Of a DNA stretch of 64,000 bases, positions 45,880-59,076 are shown piece by piece (position 1 is the first letter of the stretch; the number at the start of each line of letters is the position of its first letter). Both the position numbers and the translations under genes were made by a program. The notes below the pieces were generated by a model that was given only the letters and a program-made list of their open reading frames with translations, searched no databases and was not told the origin of the DNA. Origin of the DNA: Microbacterium sp. SORGH_AS_0969 (lineage in GTDB: Bacteria > Actinomycetota > Actinomycetes > Actinomycetales > Microbacteriaceae); contig NZ_JAUTAG010000001.1 of the NCBI RefSeq assembly GCF_030818255.1, positions 620,001-684,000 of the forward strand. Direction: 5' to 3'.

Positions 45880-46542
45880 TCAGGATGCCGCGTCGCCGGG
45901 GTCGCGCGGATCGAACGGCGCGTCGAGGGAACGCGTCAGTTCGTCGAGCATCGCCGCCACCTGCGGCTCCACGTACTCGGCGATCGCCCCCTGGATGCGC
46001 AGGCGGTGGTGCAGCAGGATCGTGCACACCTCGCGGCCGATCATGTTCGCGTAGTCGTCGGCGAGACCGACCTCCTGGCGCAGCGCCGCCTTCGCGGCAT
46101 CCGACAGCGGTGGGAGGGCGGGGATCACCGCGTCTTCTTCAGCGGCCAGGCCGGTGAGGGTGAAGAGGAACGGCGCTCCGGGCTCGGGCTCCGGGTCGAG
46201 CGGCAACCCCTCGAACTCGGGCTCGAGGCCTTCCGCCGGACGGTACGAGCGACGGCGGTTGCGTTCGGCCTGCTGGTCCAGTTCGGCCTGCAGCATCGGG
46301 AGGTTGCGTGCGGTGTACTCGGCAACGGCGTGATCGACGATCGTCTTCACGCGGGTGGACAGACCGTGCTGGACGCCGTGGGGGACGTCGGAACCGAGAC
46401 CCGCCGCGGAGAGGACCGGGGATCCGAAGCACCGACGACACGGCGCGATGCGGCCGCGGTGGTTCGCGGGCTCCCACCGGGGCAGCCATTTCAGCCAGGC
46501 GTCCACCGCCTGGCCTACCTGGGTCTCGAGCGACCGCTCCAC
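45880..46542 (-). CDS. Conserved hypothetical protein
   Basis: 220 residues, no signal peptide or helix. The N-terminal part contains a CRRC motif that could bind a metal or form a disulfide. The middle is Pro/Glu-rich (GLPLDPEPEPGAPF), and the rest is predicted helical (LSDAAKAALRQEVGLADDY, VCTILLHHRLRIQGAIAEYV). I do not recognise a family or function. The gene lies 98 bp upstream of the kinase, on the same strand, and could belong to its transcript. Confidence 0.65.
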   Translation of the reverse strand: MERSLETQVGQAVDAWLKWLPRWEPANHRGRIAPCRRCFGSPVLSAAGLGSDVPHGVQHGLSTRVKTIVDHAVAEYTARNLPMLQAELDQQAERNRRRSYRPAEGLEPEFEGLPLDPEPEPGAPFLFTLTGLAAEEDAVIPALPPLSDAAKAALRQEVGLADDYANMIGREVCTILLHHRLRIQGAIAEYVEPQVAAMLDELTRSLDAPFDPRDPGDAAS

Positions 46543-46622
46543 ACTCCTACGCTAGACCGACACGCCCGGGCAGCGGGGATGATCGTGTCTCCCGCGCGTC
46601 ACACCCGCGTCCCCGGCGGCGA

Positions 46623-47108
46623 TCAGGGGGTGTCGTCGTCCTCGTCCTCCCAGGTCCACCGCGGGCGCTCGGTCCGTACGCGCACGAGGAACACCCCGAA
46701 CACCGCCGCCAGCAGCGCAGCGACCGCGAGCACGGCCCCGGGCCAGCCGAGCGCGACGGTCCCGGCCGCGGCGACCGCCCGCGCGGGGTCCGCCCCGCTG
46801 AACAGGCCTCCCACGACGATCCCGGCGAACTCCCCCACGTAGGCACCGAGAGCGCACGGAACCGTGGTGAGATACCCGGGCGGCTCCGCTCTGAGTCCCC
46901 AGAGCAGGATGCCGGCGAAAAGCGCGGTCGCGACCACGAGGCCGATGACCCCGGGGATCGGGCCGAGACCCGTCACGGGGATGACGTCGCGATCGACGAC
47001 GAGACTGGCGACCCCGAGTCCGCCGATCCCGAGAGCGACGAACGTCACGGTCGCGAAAACGACCGCGACCGGCGGGGTCACCCCCGCCGGTCGCGGCGCG
47101 TCGGTCAT
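46623..47108 (-). CDS. Small membrane protein, unknown function
   Basis: 161 residues with about four hydrophobic helices (for example VAVVFATVTFVALGIGGLGV and VLAVAALLAAVFGVFLVRV) and an acidic C-terminus (WTWEDEDDDTP). The start at 47108 (MTDAPRPAG) is chosen because the conserved-looking membrane region follows; the longer upstream frame overlaps the next gene antiparallel in reading. It lies 11 bp after the 367-residue protein gene, probably in one operon with it. Not recognised. Confidence 0.65.
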   Translation of the reverse strand: MTDAPRPAGVTPPVAVVFATVTFVALGIGGLGVASLVVDRDVIPVTGLGPIPGVIGLVVATALFAGILLWGLRAEPPGYLTTVPCALGAYVGEFAGIVVGGLFSGADPARAVAAAGTVALGWPGAVLAVAALLAAVFGVFLVRVRTERPRWTWEDEDDDTP

Positions 47109-47119
47109 GGCATCCCGCT

Positions 47120-48223
47120 TCAGACGACGGAGACCTGCGGGCCCGCTTCGAGCGTGCGCTCGTACTCGCGCTGCGCCTCGTCGTTCAGCTCGGTCACGCG
47201 CCGGCCGCGACGCGCGACCCACGCGCCGAACCAGATCGTCAGCTCGCGCCCGAGGACGAACGCGACGATCGCGAGCGGGGCGAGGACGTTGTCTCCGAGG
47301 AGGTCGACGCCCTCTCGGGCGGTGAGCATCCAGAACGGCGCGGCGAAGAGGGCACCGAGGAGATGCCCGCCCCAGGCGATCACGCCCACGACGAGGCCCC
47401 AGACCACCCAGTGCCCCCACCGGCCGCGGTTGATGAGGGCTCCGAGGAACCAGAAACCCAGATAGAACGCCACGGTCGGCACCCAGAGGCCCCACGTGGC
47501 GAGGGCGCCGAGAGCGGCATTCGCGAGCCCGGACACCTCGAGATCGCCCGTCAGCAGACGCAGACCGAGGGTCGCCGCAAGGTAGAGGACGGCGAAGCAG
47601 AGCGCGGCGAGCAGACCGATCGCGCCGGCCGCCCCGCGGTTGCCGCGCGGACGCGGGGCTTCGGGGGCCTGGACGAAGATCGGCTGCGCGGTGTTCGCGT
47701 ACGCCGTCGGGGAGGCCGTCGTGGGAGCGTCGGTCGATCGCGTGTCGTAAGCGGTGGTGGACGCCACCGGAGTCGAGGACGCTCCGGCCGCCGCGGCACC
47801 TGCGGCGACGGCTCCCCCGGCAGCCGCGGCCCCGGCGGTGTCGCCGTAGGCGTCGTAGCGCTGCGTGGACGCGTCGGTCGTCGCCGCCTCGGTCGCCGCC
47901 GCGGCGGGCGCCGCCTCGGGCTCCGCCGAAGCCGCGTACGCGGCCCAGCGGGCGTCTTCGTCATCGAGGTCGGTCGTGGTCGTGGGGGCGACCGGCGACG
48001 CGTCGTGAACGGTCGCCGTGGTCGTCTCGGTCGCCGCGGGCGTCGACGACACGTGCTGGTCGCGCTCACGCTCGTCCCAGGCGGCGGCAGCCTCGGCGGG
48101 GTCGACGGCATCGCGCTGGGCGGCCTCGGCGTCGGCCAGGCCCTCGTGCGCGCGCCCGACCACGTCGTGCGCCTCGTCTTTGGGCTCGTCGACGGGGTCA
48201 CCGTACGACTGGGGGTCGCTCAT
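47120..48223 (-). CDS. Membrane protein with disordered N-terminus
   Basis: 367 residues. The first ~190 are hydrophilic, Ala/Thr/Pro/Asp-rich and probably disordered and cytoplasmic (including VDPAEAAAAWDERERDQHV). The C-terminal half has about five transmembrane helices (IGLLAALCFAVLYLAATLGL, VWGLVVGVIAWGGHLLGALF, APLAIVAFVLGRELTIWFGA). No catalytic motif is seen. The gene is divergent from the lipoprotein at 48349, with 125 bp between. Function unknown. Confidence 0.65.
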   Translation of the reverse strand: MSDPQSYGDPVDEPKDEAHDVVGRAHEGLADAEAAQRDAVDPAEAAAAWDERERDQHVSSTPAATETTTATVHDASPVAPTTTTDLDDEDARWAAYAASAEPEAAPAAAATEAATTDASTQRYDAYGDTAGAAAAGGAVAAGAAAAGASSTPVASTTAYDTRSTDAPTTASPTAYANTAQPIFVQAPEAPRPRGNRGAAGAIGLLAALCFAVLYLAATLGLRLLTGDLEVSGLANAALGALATWGLWVPTVAFYLGFWFLGALINRGRWGHWVVWGLVVGVIAWGGHLLGALFAAPFWMLTAREGVDLLGDNVLAPLAIVAFVLGRELTIWFGAWVARRGRRVTELNDEAQREYERTLEAGPQVSVV

Positions 48224-48348
48224 CGGGGTCTCCTCACGCGCGCAAATATCTGCGGCGTCAGGCTAACCCGCGCTCGTCGCCGCACGGCGCAGGCGTGCCG
48301 TCGTGTGTCGGTCTCGACCGTGTCGGTGGCGGCATCTAGGGTGACTTC

Positions 48349-48942
48349 ATGGCCCGTCGCGTGTTTCGTCCGACCGGCGCAGCCGTGTTCGCGGTCGCGG
48401 CGGTGCTCGCCCTGAGCGCGTGCGCGCCGGACGACGGCGGCTCTACCGCAGCGACGACACCGGCCACGGAGTCGTCCGCCTCCCCGACGGCGACACCCAT
48501 CCCCACGATCACCCCGACCGTCGCCCCCGCGGCCATCCCCACCGACTGCCGCGCGATGCTCTCGGCCGACGTGCTGGCCCAGTTGGCACCCGTCCCACTG
48601 AATGACCCGTCGGTCGGTGCCTCCGGGCCGCAGCCCGACGGCTCGCTCATCTGCATCTGGCGCGATCCCGGCGCCGACACGACGGGCCTCGAAACGCGTA
48701 TCACCCGCGTCGACCGCGGACCCGCCCTCGACATGCTCAACGACCTCGTCGCCACGCAGGGCTTCAGCTGCTACACGCCCGACGACGGCACGCGGTGCGA
48801 GAAGACGTGGATCAACGACACCTACCCGGTCAACGACGGTCGCACGCTCTTCTGGCGCGACCACGTCCTGATCGACACGCAGTACTCCAACCTCGCGCCG
48901 ACCGGCTACACGGCGAGCATCATCGCGTCGATCTTCGGCTGA
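48349..48942 (+). CDS. Lipoprotein, small Cys-containing exported domain
   Basis: 197 residues. A signal peptide with lipobox LSAC (Cys24) predicts a lipid-anchored protein on the outer face of the membrane. A Thr/Pro-rich linker follows, then a domain of about 130 residues with four Cys (DCRAMLSADVL, SLICIWRDPG, GFSCYTPDDGTRCEKTW). Its parts align in order with the membrane-anchored protein encoded convergently 5 bp away, so they are paralogs. The fold recalls DUF3558-like actinobacterial lipoproteins, but the assignment is uncertain. Confidence 0.72.
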   Translation: MARRVFRPTGAAVFAVAAVLALSACAPDDGGSTAATTPATESSASPTATPIPTITPTVAPAAIPTDCRAMLSADVLAQLAPVPLNDPSVGASGPQPDGSLICIWRDPGADTTGLETRITRVDRGPALDMLNDLVATQGFSCYTPDDGTRCEKTWINDTYPVNDGRTLFWRDHVLIDTQYSNLAPTGYTASIIASIFG

Positions 48943-48946
48943 TCGC

Positions 48947-49543
48947 TCACTCGGCGAAGGCTCGGGATGCCACCGTCTCGGCGTAGCCGTCCGGCATCCA
49001 GTTCGTGAGGGTCGACGACACCCACCGATCGCCGCGGATGTCGTGCACCTCGACGACACCGCCCGCCGCGCGCTCGCAGTGGACCGTGTCGCCGGAGACC
49101 TGGCATCCGAATCCCTGCGACGACAGGGTCGCCTGAACAGCCGAGGCCCCCTCGGGGGTGACGGTCGACACCGTGGTCTCCATCGATCGACCCGCCGTCC
49201 CCCGCCAGTGACAGGTCACGACCACGGTCGCCCCCGACGCCGCGACGGCCTCGGGGGTCGACGCCGCCGGGGTCCGACGCTGCGTCAGGAGATTGTTGCG
49301 CGACCAGACCAGCGACGACCAGAGGTCCGCCGAGTAGAGCTCGCGACAGGTCGACGCCGGAGTCGGAGCCGGCTCCGGCGTGGCCGTGGGAGCGGACCGG
49401 GCCGCGCGGAGCGTGTCACCGACGAAGATCACGGATGCCGGGATGCCGGGGACCGCGAGAACGACCAGGACGGCGACCACCACGGTGCAGATGATTCCCA
49501 CCGGCCACGCGATCCACACGTTCCGGCCACCGACTCGCGCCAT
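48947..49543 (-). CDS. Membrane-anchored paralog of the neighbouring lipoprotein
   Basis: 198 residues from ATG 49543, with a GGGGAGGAA ribosome site. An N-terminal helix (about 12-38) anchors an extracytoplasmic domain with four Cys: TCRELYSADLW, VVVTCHWRGTA, GFGCQVSGDTVHCERAA, and an end MPDGYAETVASRAF. The same order, spacing and Cys pattern occur in the lipoprotein at 48349-48942. No enzymatic motif is seen. Its stop is 4 bp from the other stop. Confidence 0.7.
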   Translation of the reverse strand: MARVGGRNVWIAWPVGIICTVVVAVLVVLAVPGIPASVIFVGDTLRAARSAPTATPEPAPTPASTCRELYSADLWSSLVWSRNNLLTQRRTPAASTPEAVAASGATVVVTCHWRGTAGRSMETTVSTVTPEGASAVQATLSSQGFGCQVSGDTVHCERAAGGVVEVHDIRGDRWVSSTLTNWMPDGYAETVASRAFAE

Positions 49544-49644
49544 CCGTTCCTCCCCGTCCACGGTAGGCGCACTCCCCCGGCGCATCCGGCCTCCGACACG
49601 CCGCGGACGCCACACGTCGCGCGGTCGAAACGCCGCGGACACGA

Positions 49645-49676
49645 CGAAGGCCCCCGGCGTGAGCCGAGGGCCTTCG
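49645..49676 (-). terminator. rpoC terminator
   Basis: CGAAGGCCC (49645-49653) pairs with GGGCCTTCG (49668-49676), and inner bases GGC/GCC extend the stem around a GTGA loop. It begins 15 nt after the rpoC stop on the minus strand. This is the expected position for the end of the rpoBC transcript. Confidence 0.85.
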
Positions 49677-49691
49677 TGCGGGACGGATCCC

Positions 49692-52600
49692 TTAGTTGTA
49701 GCTACCGGGCGTGAAGTCGTCCGTCGTGAAGCTGTCGAAGTCGACGTAGCTCAGATCGGCGTCGGAGTACGCGCCGTCCGAGGCGAAGATGCGGTTGGGG
49801 TACCGCTCGCTCTTGGCCTCTTCCGTCGCCTCGACGGTGACGTTGCGGTACTTCGACAGGCCCGTCCCCGCGGGGATGAGCTTTCCGATGATGACGTTCT
49901 CCTTCAGGCCGACGAGCGGGTCGCTCTTGCCCTCCATGGCCGCCTGCGTCAGGACGCGGGTGGTCTCCTGGAACGACGCGGCGGACAGCCACGACTCCGT
50001 CGCGAGCGACGCCTTCGTGATACCCATCAACTCGGGACGACCCGACGCGGGGCGCTTGCCCTCGCCGACCGTCTCGCGGTTGATGTTCTGGTACCGCTTG
50101 AAGTCGACGAGCTCGCCCGGGAGCAGGTCGGTGTCGCCGTGGTCGACGACGGTGACCTTGCGCAGCATCTGGCGGACGATCACCTCGATGTGCTTGTCGT
50201 GGATCGGCACACCCTGCGAGCGGTACACGCCCTGGACGCCGTTCACGAGGTACTTCTGCACCTCGCGGGCGCCCTGCACACGCATGACCTCCTTGGGGTC
50301 GAGCGTTCCGACCTGGAGGGGCTCACCGACGGTGACGTGCTGGCCGTCCTCGACCAGGAGCGTCGCACGCTTCAGGACGGGGTAGACCACGGGCTCGTCG
50401 CCGTTGTCGGGCGTGAGGATGACCTTCTTGGCCTTCTCGGTCTCGTCGATCGTGATGCGGCCATCGGCCTCGGCGATCGGCGAGGCACCCTTGGGGGTAC
50501 GCGCCTCGAAGAGCTCCTGCACACGGGGAAGACCCTGCGTGATGTCGTCGGCCGACGCGGAACCACCGGTGTGGAAGGTACGCATCGTCAGCTGGGTACC
50601 GGGCTCACCGATCGACTGGGCCGCGATGATGCCGACGGCCTCGCCGATGTCGACGATCTTGCCGGTGGCGAGCGAACGGCCGTAGCACTTCGCGCAGACA
50701 CCGACGGCGGAGTCGCAGGTCAGCACAGAGCGGACCTTGATGGACTCGATGCCACCCGCGACGAGCTTGTCGATCAGGACGTCGCCCACGTCGTCGCCGG
50801 CCTCGGCCAGGACGGTGCCCTGCGCGTCGACGACAGCCGTCGCCAGCGTGCGGGCGAACACCGAGTTCTCGACGTTCGCGTCCTTGACCAGCGCACCGGT
50901 CGAGTCGGCAGCGGCGATCGGGAGCTCGAGGCCCTTCGACGTGCCGCAGTCCTCTTCGCGGATGATGACGTCCTGCGAGACGTCGACCAGACGACGCGTC
51001 AGGTACCCCGAGTCGGCCGTACGGAGGGCCGTGTCGGCCAGACCCTTACGGGCACCGTGCGTCGCGATGAAGTACTCGGCGACCGACAGACCCTCGCGGT
51101 ACGAGGAGATGATCGGACGCGGGATGATCTCACCCTTCGGGTTGTTCACAAGCCCTCGCATACCCGCGATGTTGCGGATCTGCAGCCAGTTACCACGCGC
51201 ACCCGACGAGACCATGCGGTTGATGGTGTTGTCGGCCGGGAAGTTGTCGCGCATCGCCTTCTGGACGGCATCCGTAGCCTCGGTCCAGATCTTGATGAGC
51301 TCCTGACGACGCTCGGCGTCGGTGGTGAGACCCTTCTCGTACTGCGCCTGGACCTTCGCGGCCTGCTTCTCGTAGCCGCCCACGATCTCGGCCTTGTTCG
51401 GCGGGGTGAGGATGTCGCTCAGCGCCACCGTGACACCCGAACGGGTGGCCCAGTAGAAGCCGGCGTCCTTGATCCGGTCGAGCGATGCCGCGACCTCGAC
51501 CTTGGGGTACTCCTCGGCCAGCTTGTTGACGATCTGCGACAGCTTGCCCTTGTCGGCCTGCTCGCGAACGAACGGGTAGCCCTTGGGGAGCGTGGCGTTG
51601 AAGATCGCCTGGCCGAGCGAAGCGTCGACGAGACCGTGCTTGTCGTAGCCCTCGGGCGCCTGGCCCTCGAGGAACGTCAGGCCGGGGATGCGGATGCGCG
51701 CCTTGGCCTGCAGGTCGAGGGTGCCCTCGTCCTTGGCCAGGATCGCCTCGCCCACCGAACCGAACGCACGGCCCTCACCGATCGCACCCTCCTTGAGGGT
51801 GGTCAGGTGGTGCAGGCCGATGATCATGTCCTGCGAGGGCAGGGTCACCGGACGGCCGTCCGACGGCTTCAGGATGTTGTTCGAGGCGAGCATCAGCACG
51901 CGGGCCTCGGCCTGGGCCTCGACCGACAGCGGCAGGTGGACGGCCATCTGGTCACCGTCGAAGTCGGCGTTGAACGCCGCGCAGACGAGCGGGTGCAGCT
52001 GGATCGCCTTGCCCTCGACGAGCTGGGGCTCGAACGCCTGGATGCCGAGACGGTGCAGGGTGGGTGCACGGTTCAGCAGCACGGGACGCTCGCGGATGAT
52101 CTCTTCGAGCACGTCCCAGACCTCGGGACGGTAGCGCTCGACGGCGCGCTTGGCGGCCTTGATGTTCTGCGAGTGACCGAGGTCGATCAGGCGCTTGATC
52201 ACGAACGGCTTGAAGAGCTCGAGCGCCATCTGCTTGGGCAGACCGCACTGGTGCAGCTTCAGCTGGGGTCCGACGATGATGACCGAACGACCCGAGTAGT
52301 CGACGCGCTTTCCGAGCAGGTTCTGGCGGAAACGACCCTGCTTTCCCTTGAGCATGTCGCTCAGGGACTTGAGGGCACGGTTGCCGGTACCGGTCACGGG
52401 GCGACCACGGCGGCCGTTGTCGAACAGCGCGTCGACGGCCTCCTGCAGCATGCGCTTCTCGTTGTTGACGATGATCTCGGGGGCACCGAGGTCGATCAGG
52501 CGACGGAGGCGGTTGTTGCGGTTGATCACGCGACGGTAGAGATCGTTCAGGTCGCTGGTGGCGAAGCGGCCACCGTCGAGCTGGACCATCGGGCGCAGCT

Positions 52601-53567
52601 CCGGCGGGATCACCGGAACGACGTCGAGCACCATCGAGGCCGGGCTCATGCCGGTCTGCAGGAACGAGTTGACGACCTTCAGGCGCTTGATCGCGCGGAT
52701 CTTGCGCTGGCCCTTGCCCTCGGAGATCTGCAGGTGGAGGCTGTCGGCCTCGGCCTGCAGGTCGAAGGTCTCGAGGCGACGCTTGATCGACTCCGCACCC
52801 ATGTGGGCCTCGAAGTACTGACCGAAGCGGTCCTGCAGCTCGTGGAAGACGTCGTCCTCGGGCTTGAGGGCGCCGACCTCGAGCGTGCGGAAGTCCTCCC
52901 ACACGCGCTCGAGCTTGGCGATCTGCTCGTCCGCGTTCTTGCGGGCGGCCGTCATGTCCTTCTCGGCGGCGTCCTTGACCTTCTTCTTCTGGTCCGCCTT
53001 GGCGCCCTCCGCCTCGAGGGCGGCGAGCTCCTCCTCGAGCTTGGCCAGGCGAGCGGCGATGCGGGCATCGCGGCGGTCGCCGAGCGTCTTCAGCTCGAGA
53101 CGGATGTTGTTCTCCTGCGTGGCGAGGTCGCGGTGACGAGCATCCTCGTCGACCGAGATCACCATGTAGGCGGCGAAGTAGATGACCTTCTCGAGGTCCT
53201 TCGGCGCCATGTCGAGCAGGTAGCCGAGGCGCGAGGGAACACCCTTGAAGTACCAGATGTGCGTGACGGGCGCGGCGAGCTCGATGTGGCCCATGCGCTC
53301 GCGACGGACCGAGGACTTGGTGACCTCGACGCCGCAGCGCTCGCAGACGATGCCCTTGAAGCGCACGCGCTTGTACTTGCCGCAGGCGCACTCCCAGTCG
53401 CGGGAGGGTCCGAAGATCTGCTCGCCGAAGAGGCCGTCCTTCTCGGGCTTCAGCGTGCGGTAGTTGATCGTCTCGGGCTTCTTGACCTCACCGAAGGACC
53501 AACGACGGATGTCGTCGGCGGTGGCCAGACCGATACGGATCTGATCGAAAGTGGTTGATTCGAGCAC
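49692..53567 (-). CDS. rpoC: DNA-directed RNA polymerase subunit beta'
   Basis: 1291 residues, the usual actinobacterial length. It forms half of the polymerase active centre: [16 protein letters not shown] holds the three Asp that bind catalytic Mg2+. The N-terminal zinc ribbon is [19 protein letters not shown], and a second Cys set ([15 protein letters not shown]) lies near residue 890. The GTG start has AGGAGAA upstream. It follows rpoB after 71 bp. C-terminus ends DDFTPGSYN. Confidence 0.98.
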   Translation of the reverse strand: MLESTTFDQIRIGLATADDIRRWSFGEVKKPETINYRTLKPEKDGLFGEQIFGPSRDWECACGKYKRVRFKGIVCERCGVEVTKSSVRRERMGHIELAAPVTHIWYFKGVPSRLGYLLDMAPKDLEKVIYFAAYMVISVDEDARHRDLATQENNIRLELKTLGDRRDARIAARLAKLEEELAALEAEGAKADQKKKVKDAAEKDMTAARKNADEQIAKLERVWEDFRTLEVGALKPEDDVFHELQDRFGQYFEAHMGAESIKRRLETFDLQAEADSLHLQISEGKGQRKIRAIKRLKVVNSFLQTGMSPASMVLDVVPVIPPELRPMVQLDGGRFATSDLNDLYRRVINRNNRLRRLIDLGAPEIIVNNEKRMLQEAVDALFDNGRRGRPVTGTGNRALKSLSDMLKGKQGRFRQNLLGKRVDYSGRSVIIVGPQLKLHQCGLPKQMALELFKPFVIKRLIDLGHSQNIKAAKRAVERYRPEVWDVLEEIIRERPVLLNRAPTLHRLGIQAFEPQLVEGKAIQLHPLVCAAFNADFDGDQMAVHLPLSVEAQAEARVLMLASNNILKPSDGRPVTLPSQDMIIGLHHLTTLKEGAIGEGRAFGSVGEAILAKDEGTLDLQAKARIRIPGLTFLEGQAPEGYDKHGLVDASLGQAIFNATLPKGYPFVREQADKGKLSQIVNKLAEEYPKVEVAASLDRIKDAGFYWATRSGVTVALSDILTPPNKAEIVGGYEKQAAKVQAQYEKGLTTDAERRQELIKIWTEATDAVQKAMRDNFPADNTINRMVSSGARGNWLQIRNIAGMRGLVNNPKGEIIPRPIISSYREGLSVAEYFIATHGARKGLADTALRTADSGYLTRRLVDVSQDVIIREEDCGTSKGLELPIAAADSTGALVKDANVENSVFARTLATAVVDAQGTVLAEAGDDVGDVLIDKLVAGGIESIKVRSVLTCDSAVGVCAKCYGRSLATGKIVDIGEAVGIIAAQSIGEPGTQLTMRTFHTGGSASADDITQGLPRVQELFEARTPKGASPIAEADGRITIDETEKAKKVILTPDNGDEPVVYPVLKRATLLVEDGQHVTVGEPLQVGTLDPKEVMRVQGAREVQKYLVNGVQGVYRSQGVPIHDKHIEVIVRQMLRKVTVVDHGDTDLLPGELVDFKRYQNINRETVGEGKRPASGRPELMGITKASLATESWLSAASFQETTRVLTQAAMEGKSDPLVGLKENVIIGKLIPAGTGLSKYRNVTVEATEEAKSERYPNRIFASDGAYSDADLSYVDFDSFTTDDFTPGSYN

Positions 53568-53638
53568 TGGTTCTCCTGTGTCGGAATTCTCAAATGAAGA
53601 TCGTGTCGCTGTGCTTCGACAAGCTCAGCAACCAGAGC

Positions 53639-57133
<3,495 letters not shown>

Positions 57134-57301
57134 GGGAATAACCTCCAGAAGCCCGGGCGAGGGGCTCGTGATTCCTTGTCGTCAGGTGGAGTGCGTTCCT
57201 GCCCCGATAACCTGCTCGTCACACACCGCGGTGAAGCGGGGACGGACAGGCTCAGCCGACCACCATATGAGGGCAGGGGGAATCGAGGAGCGCAAAGTCC
57301 A

Positions 57302-57330
57302 AGCATACGCGGGAGGACTCGCCGTGTCCA
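57302..57330 (-). promoter_or_regulatory. Promoter of rpoBC
   Basis: On the minus strand TGGACA (57330-57325) and TATGCT (57307-57302) with a 17-nt spacer are a good SigA match (one and two mismatches). The start site would be near 57295, leaving a leader of about 160 nt before rpoB. Confidence 0.65.
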
Positions 57331-57339
57331 GTCGAATTC

Positions 57340-57368
57340 TTGACGCGTTTGCGGACCTGCGGTATAAC
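57340..57368 (+). promoter_or_regulatory. Near-consensus promoter facing away from rpoB, no gene behind it
   Basis: TTGACG (57340-57345) and TATAAC (57363-57368) with a 17-nt spacer match the SigA consensus at ten of twelve positions. It reads into the 3' end of the pxpBC gene in antisense direction. The nearest plus-strand gene starts at 60084. Confidence 0.6.
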
Positions 57369-57405
57369 CGCGCACGCCCGTCGAGCATTCCCCCCGGGGA
57401 GGACG

Positions 57406-59076
57406 TCAGACGCGCCGGAATCGCACGCGATCGCCGGGCCTCACCTGCGCGAGCGCGTCGAGCGTGGCATCCGTTACCACGGCGATCACGGGGTATCCCC
57501 CGGTGACCGGACCGTCGGCCAGCAGCACGACCGGGCGTCCGTGCGGCGGAACCTGGATCGCGCCCGGACGCATGCCCTCGCTCGGCAGCTCGCCGGGGCG
57601 GAGGCGCTCGAGCTCGGGCCCGTCGAGACGGATGCCGACACGATCGGCGTGGGTCGACACCTCCCATTCCGTGTCGACGAGCGTTTCTTGCGCCCCGGGG
57701 GCGAACCAGTCCGCGCGCGGTCCCGCGGCGATGTTCACCTCGACAAGCGTCGGCGGGACGGACCAAGGGAAGAAGTCGAGAACGGGGATCGCGGATGCCG
57801 GGGTCTCGGCGCCCATGACATCCCCGGCGCGCACGGGGGCGGGTCCGAGACCGGCGAGCACGTCGCTCGCGCGCGAGCCGAGGGCGAGGGGCGCGAGGAC
57901 ACCGCCGCGCAGGGCGAGGAAGGAGCGCAGGCCGGCGAGAACGGGCCCGATGGAGATCTCGGCGCCCGCGGGGACCCGGACGGGGGCGTAGAGATCGCGC
58001 GCCCGACCGTCGACGCGCAGGTCGGTGAGAGCGCCCGTCACGCACACCCACGTGTCGGCTTCGGCCCGCGCGCGGAAGCCGCCGAGCGCGATCTCGAGAC
58101 CCGCGGCCCCCTCGGCGTTGCCGACCAGGCGATTGGCGATGCGGAGTGCGGTCCGGTCGAGCGCGCCCGAGCGCGCGACGCCGAGGGCCGCGAGATGCGG
58201 ACGTCCCAGATCCTGGACGGTGGTGAAGCCGCCGGAGTCGAGAACATGCAGCGCCGGGGCCGGGGCGAGCGCGGTGGCGGGACGGGAGGAGATTCCGGCG
58301 CGGGAGGAGGAGTCCGCGCCATCCGGTCCTCCGCTGCGCAGATCCCCTCCGCTCTCGGCACCGGCGAGGGGCCGGGGCCCCTCGACAGGCTCAGGCGGCT
58401 CGGGGGAGCCCCCGTCCGCGCGAGGCTCGGCCTCGGAGACTCGGGCGGCCTCGATGCGGGCGGGCTGCGGGACGAAACGCACGCGGGCGCGCGGGGGAAG
58501 CAGCACCGGGTCGGCGGCATCCGGATCGAAGAGGACCGCATCGGTCGTCCCGATGAGCCTCCACCCGCCGGGGGTCTCGCGCGGATACGCGCCGCTGAAG
58601 CCACCGGCCAGACCCACCGCACCCGCGGGTACACGCGTGCGCGGTTGGGCGAGCCGCGGCACGTCGAACGGCCAGTCCTCGCTCACCAGATAGGCGAAGC
58701 CCGGGGCGAAGCCGGTGAAGGCCACCGTCCACGGGGCGGCGGAATGCCGGGTGATGAGCTCGTCGACGCGGATGCCGAGCGAGGCGGCTGTGGAGGTGAG
58801 ATCGGCGCCGTCGTACCGCAGCGGAACCTCGACGAGGGGGCCGGAGGGGGTGGCATCCGGAGCCGTCCGAGAAGCCGCGTGGATCCAGGCGCGGACGGCA
58901 TCGAGCGAGATGCGACGCGGGTCGAAGGCGACCAGAACGGTGCGGGCGGCGGGGACGAGGTCGTCGATGCCCGCGGGCGGATCCGCGGCGAGCGCGGCGT
59001 GCAGCGCCAGGACGGCGGCGAGGTCCGCGACCTCGGCGAGGACGGCGCGCTCCCCCATCGGCCGCAGCGTCACCAC
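57406..59076 (-). CDS. pxpBC: Fused 5-oxoprolinase subunits B and C (PxpB-PxpC)
   Basis: 556 residues joining two proteins that are often separate. Residues about 1-215 match PxpB/KipI (WTVAFTGFAPGFAYLV, then GAVGLAGGFSGAYPRETPG). A Pro/Glu/Ser-rich linker (about 215-270) follows. Residues about 275-556 match PxpC/KipA (GFTTVQDLGRPHLAALGVA, then RSGALDRTALRIANRLVGN). With PxpA these form the ATP-dependent 5-oxoprolinase that opens pyroglutamate to glutamate. The start is GTG 59076, overlapping the pxpA stop by 7 nt, so the genes are coupled. A GTG at 59073 is equally possible. Confidence 0.92.
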   Translation of the reverse strand: MVTLRPMGERAVLAEVADLAAVLALHAALAADPPAGIDDLVPAARTVLVAFDPRRISLDAVRAWIHAASRTAPDATPSGPLVEVPLRYDGADLTSTAASLGIRVDELITRHSAAPWTVAFTGFAPGFAYLVSEDWPFDVPRLAQPRTRVPAGAVGLAGGFSGAYPRETPGGWRLIGTTDAVLFDPDAADPVLLPPRARVRFVPQPARIEAARVSEAEPRADGGSPEPPEPVEGPRPLAGAESGGDLRSGGPDGADSSSRAGISSRPATALAPAPALHVLDSGGFTTVQDLGRPHLAALGVARSGALDRTALRIANRLVGNAEGAAGLEIALGGFRARAEADTWVCVTGALTDLRVDGRARDLYAPVRVPAGAEISIGPVLAGLRSFLALRGGVLAPLALGSRASDVLAGLGPAPVRAGDVMGAETPASAIPVLDFFPWSVPPTLVEVNIAAGPRADWFAPGAQETLVDTEWEVSTHADRVGIRLDGPELERLRPGELPSEGMRPGAIQVPPHGRPVVLLADGPVTGGYPVIAVVTDATLDALAQVRPGDRVRFRRV

